Made by a program: the position numbers and the translations under genes. The notes under the pieces are model-generated. The model saw only the letters and a list, made by a program, of their open reading frames with translations. It had not been told where the DNA came from and did not search any database. This document shows positions 55,441-64,000 of a stretch of DNA of 64,000 nt, one piece after another. This DNA comes from Cryptomeria japonica (lineage: Eukaryota; Streptophyta; Pinopsida; Cupressales; Cupressaceae), in the NCBI RefSeq assembly GCF_030272615.1, contig NC_081409.1, positions 912,825,840 through 912,889,839 on the forward strand, in the 5' to 3' direction. Within the stretch, counting starts at the first letter, position 1. Each line of letters begins with the position of its first letter.

Positions 55441-57101
55441 ATGACTGATGATCAGATCAGTGAATCTGAAGTTCAGAAGACTCCAAGGTATGTAAGATTA
55501 AACCACTCTGAAGATCAAATCATTGGAGATAGGAACAAGGGAGTTATGACTAGAAGGAGACTGGCAAATGAAGAGGTATGTCTTATTTTTCAAGTTGAAC
55601 CGACAATTGTTATTGAAGCTTGTAAAGATAAACATTGGTTAAAGGCTATGGAAGATGAATTAGATTAGATAGAGAAGAATGGAACTTGGACTTTAGTTCC
55701 CCAACCTAAAAATAAGAATTTTATTGGAACTAAGTGGGTTTTTATAAATAAATTGAATGAGGATGGTCAAGTTATAAGAAATAAAGCTAGACTAGTTTGT
55801 AAAGGATATTCTCAAAAGGAAGGAATTGATTATGGTGAGACTTTTGCACCTATAGCTAGAATTGAAGCTGTTAGACTATTTCTTGCCTATGCAGCATATA
55901 ACAACTATAAGGTTTATCAAATGGATGTTAAATGTGCATTTTTGAATGATGAACTTGAAGAAGAGGTATACATTGAGCAGCCTGATTATTTTTCACTAAC
56001 AAATGATAAGGATATGGTTTGTTGGTTAAAGAAAGCATTATATGGATTGAAACAAGCTCCCAGAGCTTGGTATGCAAGGTTGGATAAATATATTTTGAAG
56101 CTTGGTTTTACTAAAGGCAGTGCTGACAGTAATTTGTATTACAAAATTATTGATGATGATATTCTGATTATTGAAGTATTTGTTGATGATATCATTTTTG
56201 GAGGAGAAGATAAATTGTGCATGGAATTTGCTAACATGAAGAATGAATTTGAGATGTCAATGATTGGTGAAATGAAATTTTTCTTAGGCATCTTTATCTG
56301 TCAAACAAAGTATTTGAGGGAATTGTTGAAGAAGTTTGGTATGGATAATTCCAAACTGGTAAGTACACCTATGGTGACAAGTGAGAAATTATCTATCAAA
56401 GATACATCTGCACCGGTAAATCCAACAAGGTATAAGTCTATGGTTGGTGGCTTGTTATATTTAACTCAGACTAGACCAGATATTATGAATGTTGTGAGTA
56501 TTGTTTCAAGATATCAAAGTAATCCTAAAGAAAATCATGAATGTGTAGTAAAGAGGATATTTTGGTATCTACAAGGTACAACTGAATATGGCTTATGTTA
56601 TTCTAGAGATGATAACTTCACTTTGTGTGCATATACAGATTCATATTGGGTAGGAGATACTGATTACATGAAGAACACTTTTGGTGGAGCTTTCTTTCTT
56701 GGAAAGAAACTGGTTTCATGGATCAACAGAAAACAATTATGCATTTATTTATCTACTACAGAAGCTGAATATGTTGCAGTAGCAACCAATTGCACTCAAG
56801 TCCTATGGATGAAGCAAATTTTGAAGGATATCAAGGTAAAATGTAGTGAACCAGTAGTTATCTACTGTGATAACTCTGCAGCTATTGACATGTCTAAGAA
56901 TCTAGTATTTCACTCTAAGACTAAGCATATATCAATAAAGTATAACTTTTGAAGGATAAGGTAGAAGTAAAGGAAGTCAAATTGGTTTATGTGAACACTA
57001 AAGAGCAGATTGTAGATATATTCACTAAACCACTGGCTAAGGAATCATTTGAGTATTTGAGAGACAGGTTAGGGGTTTCTACCCCTTCGACAGAGACTTG
57101 A
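55441..57101 (+). pseudogene. C6 reverse transcriptase and RNase H
   Basis: RT lead (KHWLKAMEDELD, TAG at 55666-55668 for likely CAG, then [17 protein letters not shown]). Palm motifs [27 protein letters not shown] and FVDDI are intact. About eight residues are missing after KFFLG. RNase H shows [27 protein letters not shown] one-base deletion near 56948 puts a TGA after KHISIKYNF; the copia tail VDIFTKPLAKESFEYLRDR ends at TGA 57099-57101 in the next frame. Confidence 0.93.
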
Positions 57102-57424
57102 TTGATACAGTTTGGCATTAGTCCGACATGTATTATCAGAGTTACTATTCATTCCGGTACTGATGAGTGGTGCTACTACTCAGGGGGAGTAGTCAGCTTT
57201 GAGTTTCAGGGAATTATTGCTTTGATAATTTTGTCAGTTCTCTGGCATTGATGTCAAAGGGGGAGAGATATTGATGTGAAGAAGGAAACTTCAGAACTAT
57301 ACAAAGATATTATTCAAAGGGGGAGTTTGTTGGTTGTCTTCCATTGGGGGAGACTTGTTTGGCATTTCTTGGTACTTAGATATTTTTCACATCTAGTGTT
57401 GCCATCAATGCCAAAGGGGGCGAT
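57102..57424 (+). other. C6 3' tail with repeated polypurine tracts
   Basis: Four G-rich purine runs (near 57182, 57257, 57317 and 57345) precede the true PPT CAAAGGGGGCGAT at 57412-57424 beside the LTR. The short open frame at 57276-57512 crosses the LTR edge and is not a gene. Confidence 0.85.
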
Positions 57425-58692
57425 TGTTGGCATTTTTGAGGAATTGATTATGTGTTGCATTGATGTTTTGTCATTGATGTCAAGACTAGCTATTATGGTT
57501 GGTTACCAATAGACAGGTTTTGGTTACCGACAGAAGATCTAGTGCTACCGGCTGAAGAGACTATCTGTTGGACACTTCTGACATGTTTGAATCAATGGAA
57601 TGTGTTTGGTTACATGTGGTACATTCTTCTAGAGCATGTCTTGGTCAGATGGTATTAACTTGGTAATCGGATGCTATCATACACTCTAGTAAACCCTTAC
57701 CGACATAAGTTTAAGATTCTACCGGTAGAGCTTTCATTGAGAATTCTTGATAGGATGCATAAGTGGTGTTGGTGTGGCTTTCAGGATGCTGAAGATGTTC
57801 TCTAATCATGCTTTAAGCAGTTGGAGATGTTGCTTTGGCATGGTGGACCCAGAATAGGTTTGGTGCCTATCTAGGTTATGGACCGGTATCATGTTAACGT
57901 GTTCTCTACATGTTACCAAGATGATTTACGGATTGGTTAATATTATTTTAGTCTAAAGACGACATGGCATATCATTGTAATATGGATTTATGTAATGATC
58001 TTATTATAATATCTTTTATGTGGCCGACCTAATTGGTTTAGGTCTTAGGGTTGGTATAAATTGATGTAAGATCTCATTGTAGATCGGGTATCGTGGTCAT
58101 GAATTATAATATCATATGTGAAGGAGTTTAGGTTTATCATTGAGGATCAAATTGGGTTTAAGGAAGAGGTCAAAGGCCTTTGGTGTTGAGCTTAACCGGG
58201 ACTGTAATCAGGCATGGTAGATGCTATCTCTAGCAGTTCATTCTATTGGATTTTTGTCCAAATATCTTGAGGTGGTTTTAACCTCTCTGTAGTCAGTGAG
58301 ACTCTTTTGTAATGAGTTGTGCACTCTAGGCAGTCTGCCTTCCTGCATGTGCAGGCCCCTCATTGTAACACATACTTTCTGCATAAGTATCATCTGACTG
58401 TGGGTAGGCTTCCCACCATGGTTTTCCCCTTTACCGGGTTTTCCACGTACAAATCTTGGTGTTATGTGGTATGGTTGCATTGCATTAATTATCTGTTTTA
58501 TTATTGAGTTGCATTGTTTACCGGTATCTGTGTCTACCGACAGTTGTTTCTGCTTTACCGGTATTTAAATGTTTATGTGCTCCGGTTTAAGGTTGTATAG
58601 TGGATTAATTGTTATAATCTGTTAACAACTTATTCACAACCCCCCCTCCCCCCACCCCCCCCCCTCTCAGTTGTTCACCGGTTATCCTAACA
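57425..58692 (+). repeat. 3' LTR of C6
   Basis: TGTTGGCATTTTTGAGG...TATCCTAACA, 1268 bp. TATA box 58055-58062. The C-rich motif near the end is expanded to several C runs (58638-58670). No TSD can be checked because the other LTR is truncated. Confidence 0.92.
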
Positions 58693-61487
58693 CATGGGTA
58701 TTTAGAAAAGGGGCACTATTTTTAGATGGTTCTTCCTTGACTTAAAGAGGGTTTCATATAGATTGTTACAGAGGGATTTTCTTTTAAAATATATAAAGTA
58801 GTCAAGGGAAGCATTCTTGGGGATTAGTGTAGTAAAAGTAAGAGTAATTGAAGACATTAAATTATCACAATCCATGTTATTAAATTTTAATGCTTCTAGA
58901 TTTGACTATGTAAAAATTTAAATCTCAACAGTTTGGATCATACTCTACATGATCCTTCATTAGGAAAAGTGAGCTAGAGAAGAGATTGAATTATTATGTA
59001 TGATGATGGGTCATAGAATGATCCAAAACATTGATAGAAAAATTTTCACATGGTCAAATCCAAAATTTTTCAAATTCAAAGCACAATTGAGTTCTTTCAG
59101 TATCTTTTGTATATTTGGGCTTCACTACAAGCCACCACAATTTATTTTTTCAATAATATAGCAACATTTCTAGAAGAACATGACATAAAATTTATTAGGT
59201 GTTAGGGATTTGTTTGGGTTCACTTAAAAGGAATCCAAATTGATACCCTCCTTAGTGAAAGGTACCATTAAGATTCAAATATCTTCACTTGTGATAATGA
59301 AGGGAGTGAATTATAAGAAGTCTATTTGTTCCAACAAGTTTCAATCCCCCTCACTTTTTAGTAATTCACTAAAAAGAAGATTGATTCAACCCTATGAGTT
59401 TAGAATTAGTGAGAGATTCTACTCTATGACATTTTATAGAAGAGATTATTTTAGCTTCTTATTTCCTTGGTTAAGTTGTGAAAATGTTTTATGCTGTTCA
59501 CCTTTACCTAGCTAAATTTCTCAATAATTTTATCTCTACATTTAATATTTCTTTTTCTTGTATCTATCTATCAGTTTTGAGATAGGAGATCTTGCCTTCA
59601 TGAATTGATCCTTGTTTATCTCTCTAACTCTAATTAATTTATTTAGAGTGTTTAGTTTCATTTTAATCCTTTCCTTTTCTATATATTATTATGAAAAATT
59701 TGTATTATTGTTCCAATATTTATGAATATTTAGGACTACAATTTTTTTCCTAGAGCATACATCTTGGTGCTTCTTACTTTTAGAATCTTACTCCTCTAAT
59801 GTTTGATAAGATAGATATGAACCTGATTGACCTTAAACTACATGTTTTTGAAGATCAAGGTGCATTTGGGGTTTAGATGATCTTCCATGACTAAGTCAAA
59901 AGAAAGTGATATAAACCTATTTTAAAATTTCTAGTATCATTATGCTCCAGCCATTTGGAAAAGATAAAAAAAAATATCCATTCTCTTAACTCTTTTTATC
60001 AAACCTAGCATTTTGTTTGTCCATGTGAGTACTCCATTCCCAGTTAATAAATAAGAGTGTATTCATCTAGATAAATGAATTAAAATCAATTTGTGATTGA
60101 GTGGCCCTTCTTATACCTCCTTGTTTGTCATTTTAGGTCAATATTATAATAAATATTCACATAGCATGCATAATTAATTTATTTATGATGGGCTTTATAA
60201 TGTAATAAATTTTCTCCTAAAGTTATCTCCTAAGGGTGGGGCAATTAGGTCCATATATGATGAAAATACAAATAAATAGTTTGAAGGTAATATTAGTTAC
60301 CTAAAAGATATTCCAATTGATTATTTGGTTTATATCCTACCTATTTGATAAATTTGAGAAATCATTAGAGGTACCTTTTGCTTCCATAGATGAGGTATCC
60401 ATTCATGCTAAAGTTGTGATAGCTTATTTGCCTTTTTATAGAATTAATTAAACTTTTGTAAAAGGATGATGTCTAGTTTATGCATGTATGTATGAATGGG
60501 AGGAGCATGTCAAAATAGGAATCCAAGTGTCTTAAAAGCCTCCAAGACCCTAGTTAACAAAGACTCCTTAGGCTAGCCACCAAGAGAGTGTAGGGTATGT
60601 ATAAAAACTACTTTGAAATTGCTAGTCAAACTAGTCCACATAGTATTGGAAACATAAGAAACTACGTGAAAAAAATGGTACATAGACTTTAGCATCATGA
60701 AAATGATATTTTTAAATCTTGACACTCTATGTTTGAAGATGAGGACAATAGACCATAGAATATGGGTAGCGTGATTTCCTTCTCTATAATAATGGTTGAA
60801 TTAATATGAAGTAAAGTAATCCTTATGTTGTCTATGAGGCAAAAAAAAAGGGTTATTTTATTCAAGAAAGAAATCAACCTTATGGTGGTCATAAAGGATC
60901 CCTTTTCTGCTATAATTGATGCAATAATATTATGGTGGTCATAAAACTACAGACCACTCAAAAAAATAAAAACAAAAAATTCACCAAAATATCATCTCAT
61001 AGTAATAAGACACAATAATCAGAAACCACAACATTATATAAATTTAACAACATGTTTTCATGTACACCATATAATTAGGTTTTTCATTTTTGACCATTAA
61101 TGTGATTTTAATTGTGGATTTATAAATTATGACTTTTGTCTCAACCTTAGTACCGGAAACTAAGATTGGGTAAAGCTAAGTTCCTCATTCTTTTAGGTTG
61201 AGCTGCTCAAACTTAGGGCCAAACACTTGCTGATGCAAACTAGGTCAGCTTGGTGACCCACCAGAACAAAAACTTTGCAAAACATACTTGTGGATAATGT
61301 GCATAAAAGATTTTGTCCAAAAAATTCTACACAGATTATCTAGTAGAGCTCTAGATGTATATCTTCCGCAGAAAATCTTGTCGAAATCAAAACAAAATCC
61401 TCAAGTGAAATTGAGAAGCCCCACAGCTGTAGCCCTTATAAATATTTGGTATACATTGCTTCTGGTCATAAATACTCATGCCATGTC
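58693..61487. other. Unassigned AT-rich DNA
   Basis: About 2.8 kb with no recognisable coding region, LTR or RNA. Open frames (for example 59240-59515) are Ser/Phe-rich and lack known motifs. Confidence 0.6.
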
Positions 61488-61495
61488 TATAAATA
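61488..61495 (+). promoter_or_regulatory. Putative TATA box upstream of foldback
   Basis: TATAAATA, about 94 bp upstream of the foldback at 61589. A good plant consensus, but such boxes are common by chance in AT-rich DNA. Confidence 0.35.
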
Positions 61496-61588
61496 AAGAA
61501 AGTAAGGAGAATTTGAATATCAAAATGAATTATCGAGATTCAGAAGAATGATTGCATACCTTGTGCCCTGCAGGAGTGGAATGGCAAT

Positions 61589-61676
61589 TGTTGGGAATTC
61601 TCATATTGTTGTGGAAAAGAATGAGGATTTGTCGCATCGCCATTCTCTTCCACAACAATATGACAAATTCCCAACA
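61589..61676 (+). ncRNA. Candidate hairpin RNA (miRNA-like foldback)
   Basis: Left arm 61589-61623 and right arm 61641-61676 are reverse complements over 35-36 bases, with one bulge, one mismatch and one A/G difference (GU-pairable on one strand). The loop is 17 bases. The size and near-perfect pairing fit a plant miRNA or young MIR-like locus, and a TATA box lies upstream. I do not recognise the arm sequence as a known miRNA. It could also be a small palindromic relic. Confidence 0.4.
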
Positions 61677-62389
61677 AAGTTAACCTCCCAATTCTGGAAT
61701 CTTGAAGTTCTTGAGATAGTAGGTTCGATCCACACTTTCTTCCGAGAGACCAGAATTTTGGCTGCTCTAATTTTCATTTCCTTCAGTCTTTTACCTCTTC
61801 TCTGTTTTTAAAGCAGAGATTGAAGATAAGTGAAGTTCCAGCGTAAGAATGCACTAGCATGCACCAACATGCAATAGACTTAGGATACTTAATTTCTTGT
61901 TTTACTTTTCAGCGTATAGTTTTGAAATAATAGTTACCTTTTTCCCAGCCAATAATGCATGCTCTATTTTTAGGTGTTTATGCCCTGCTTTTTAGACAGT
62001 TCGAATCCTTTATAAATTGGGAACAACTTTGTATTTTTTTTAAGCTGCAATAAAGAAATTCCGTGTGCAGTTCTGAAACAGGGCACACTGTTTTTAATTC
62101 TGAGTTGTGATTTTTATAACTCTGCAGTTATTTATTTATTTATTTTCTGTCATAATTATATTAGCTTGTCAGCTGGCCTTAGGAACAGGGCTCTTTTCCA
62201 ATTCTACAGAGATTAATGTTTTTAATGCACCCTTTTTAATGCTTTTTTACATCCAGCGAGGACAACCTTCTTGCATCAACCATTAAGGACAATGCTTTGA
62301 ACCATCATGCAGTTTATACAGTTGTGGACGGCTTAGTCTTAAATATCACATACTAAGTTTTGACTCTTAGGCTTAAAAGTGTTAAACAC
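61677..62389. other. Unassigned DNA left of the right-edge gypsy
   Basis: No feature recognised. Short T-rich stretches and an ATTTATTTATTTA run near 62129; possibly 3' sequence of the gypsy element. Confidence 0.5.
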
Positions 62390-62728
62390 TCAGAGTTGAC
62401 TGAGGGGCATGTCATCATCGGTTTCAAGGAAAGGTGAGATAGTGAAGACATAAATGTTAGTGGCATCACTATTTGAACTGCTCATGATAGATTCAGTGCT
62501 TGGATTCCAAAATGATTCTATCCAAGCTTTAGGACATGTTTTGATGAGAGGAGGAATTTCACATTTATCTTCCATAGGCAAATCGTCAGGGTCAATGAAG
62601 ACATTATCTAGGGCATAGGAGCTAGAGGAATAAGAGTCCCACTCCCATTCATTAGAATTAGTTTCAGGTTGGGTGTCCTCAGGTGTCGTTTCATCATCAA
62701 AATCATGCCCTTTTTCACACGTAGTCAC
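62390..62728 (-). pseudogene. Right-edge gypsy: acidic linker after the G-patch
   Basis: About 110 residues, very acidic and Ser-rich (NEWEWDSYSSSSYALDNVFI, DPDDLPMEDKCEIPPL). It overlaps the end of the G-patch frame by four bases in another phase, most likely through a frameshift of one original polyprotein. It may be the spacer ahead of RT, which would be expected further left but is not found. Confidence 0.6.
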
Positions 62729-63321
62729 TTTGGTAGATGACCTGTCCCGATTCGCAATGGTACAAAACCTAAACCCAAAGTTCTATGTCGCATCTCAAGT
62801 ATGATTGGCTCTAATCTTCCTTTTTTGTCAGGGCCCAAACCATTGCATCCATCATATCCATTCTTCTGCATTATGGTACACCCTTTACCATATTGTTCTA
62901 CTGGTAATTGAATAGGTGAAGTGTCTACCGTGTCAGCTTCATCTTTATAAAGCCAATCTGATACATTGTCATCCAAAGTTTCTTTGTTTAGCTCACCCCA
63001 CTTTGTGAGTGTGGTGGGGGGTTGATATTGGATGAATGTTTTAGATTCCTTTTGCAACAAATGTGGTTTCCCATGTGATTTTGGTGACATAGGCAGCTTG
63101 CCAATAAGAAAGGTATGGGTCATTGAATACTCTCCACAACCTTGATCTTGTATTTTCATCTTACCCTTGATAGATTCTAACAATGTATTGGGATCAATAT
63201 AATTAGGCAAGGACACCTCTCTATTTACTAGCACTTGTTGTTGCAGAGTATCCTTCAGGTTAGCACAAAATTGAAACAGATTAGGATCTCTAGGAATTGC
63301 TATCTTGATTCCATTGTATGA
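62725..63321 (-). pseudogene. Right-edge gypsy: linker with G-patch-like domain
   Basis: In frame with the protease at 63322-63729 apart from the TAA at 63322-63324. A linker (VNREVSLPNYIDPNTLLESI) is followed by a G-patch signature: IMQKNGYDGCNGLGPDKKGR, then LEPI and LGLGF. G-patch domains bind nucleic acid or RT and occur next to the protease in some retroviruses and plant gypsy elements. The Gly pattern is well kept. Confidence 0.7.
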
Positions 63322-64000
63322 TTATTTCAGACACTGGTGATAAATCGAAGGAACTGCTTTCATTGCATGAATCCATGAACGACCTAGAATCATATTATAA
63401 GGGAGGTCTAGATCTAGCACTTGCAACAAAGTGTTCTCTATTGCTAGACCTACTCTAATAGGCAAGACAATCACTCTTTTAGATGGGCGTTCAACATCAT
63501 CATAGACTTTTATTGTTATCTTCCTTGAAGGATGTATGCCATTTTTAGAGTAACCAAGGCCAATTATGACTCTCATAGTGCATATATTTAGGCTTGCTCC
63601 ACCATCTATCAAAACTCGTTTGATTTTTGCAATTATGGATGAACACTTCGAGATGGAGGGGATCATTATGATGGGTTTTATTGCAAGGTATATCTTTGTT
63701 CGGAAAGGCAACATGCTGAGAAGTAGCAAGGTGTCCTATCCTAGCTTGAAATTGGTCAACATCAATATCAGTAGGTATCGTTGACTCAGTCAGGGCTTTG
63801 TCTAAGACAACGCAATGCATGGGAGACATTTTTAACAGCTCAAGGATAGAAATTTTTGCAAGTGTTTTTCCCAAATGGTTAAAGAGATTGTATTGGCTCG
63901 TTGAGGTTATTTTAGGAGGATTGGAAGGTGTTTCTTTTAAGACTATTTTTTATCAGTGAGTGCTCACTGCACATGAGGAATCTTGTTCTTTTTATCCTTA
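63322..64000 (-). pseudogene. Right-edge gypsy: protease and upstream gag/PR linker
   Basis: Upstream frame (ISILELLKMSPMHCVVLDKA, then HNDPLHLEVFIHNCK) leads to the retropepsin core RVLIDGGASLNICTM...YNMILGRSWIHAMKAVPSIYHQ, with catalytic Asp in DGG. The two parts are in different frames; one extra base in the T5 run at 63624-63628 (A5 on the minus strand) explains it. The type resembles Tat-like gypsy proteases. It continues beyond the right edge as gag. Confidence 0.88.

Larger units (their letters stand above)
48718..58692 (+). mobile_element. C6: Ty1/copia element, 5' LTR truncated and split by N5
   Basis: 5' LTR remnant 48718-48882 plus 52337-52917 (lacking its first 505 bp or so), gag-pol 52976-57101, PPT, 3' LTR 57425-58692. 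Same family as C1 by protein and probably by LTR. The join of C1 to the LTR interior at 48717/48718 shares a short TTTAC.GATTGG match with 57923-57934, which fits deletion through microhomology. The copy is dead but all pol domains are readable. Confidence 0.88.

Noticed and set aside
59240..59515. Small coding gene
   Set aside because: No motif, no homologous copy here and ordinary AT-rich composition.
63624..63628. Programmed frameshift site between the gag/protease linker and protease
   Set aside because: One extra A in a homopolymer is more simply a decay mutation, as a TAA follows in the same gene; no downstream structure was seen.

Overview
This window reads as repeat-rich intergenic DNA of a seed plant. 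It is AT-rich and packed with nested LTR retrotransposons of plant Ty1/copia and Ty3/gypsy type. Primer-binding sites match plant initiator-Met, Lys(CUU) and Trp tRNAs. A fragment of a plant-mobile-domain (PMD) gene is also present. The depth of nesting, the old decayed copies and the lack of any intact host gene suggest a very large genome, perhaps a gymnosperm, but that last step is a guess. I found no complete cellular gene, rRNA, tRNA or CRISPR.

Layout. (i) 1-2505 is the 5' half of a minus-strand Ty3/gypsy element (gag, protease, start of RT) whose body runs off the left edge; its PBS is at 2491-2502 and its LTR starts at 2506. (ii) 3729-11229 is mostly unassigned AT-rich DNA with one decayed gypsy pol remnant at about 6595-7220. 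(iii) A copia element, here C1, is broken into three pieces: 11230-11515, 27826-28259 and 47396-48717. The first break holds element L2 (11516-27820, LTRs of about 1.02 kb, TSD CCTAC, Lys PBS, gag-like fragment, no pol), which itself carries a copia element C3 (15403-22588). The second break holds element T4 (28260-47395, TSD AGAAC, Trp PBS, minus strand). (iv) C1 is fused to the middle of the 5' LTR of a second copia copy, C6 (LTR remnant from 48718, coding region 52976-57101, 3' LTR 57425-58692). That 5' LTR is split by a small non-autonomous element, N5 (48883-52336). (v) 58693-62389 is unassigned except for a strong short foldback with a TATA box upstream. (vi) 62390-64000 is part of another minus-strand gypsy element with protease and G-patch-like domains.

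The most unusual region is T4. One pair of TSDs encloses 19.1 kb that contains no reverse transcriptase, a 3.9-kb inverted repeat (28260-32159 against 34652-38547), six full or partial LTR copies in both orientations, a block of very short shuffled pieces, and a PMD gene fragment that still has its intron. N5 is the second unusual item: a 3.45-kb copia-like element whose only long reading frame encodes an unfamiliar coiled-coil protein rather than gag or pol.

Nearly every coding region is broken. Most premature stops that I could explain by comparison are CGA to TGA, CAA/CAG to TAA/TAG or TGG to TAG. These fit decay of methylated cytosines, so the elements look silenced and old. LTR promoters (TATA boxes), PBS and PPT sites can still be placed in most elements.
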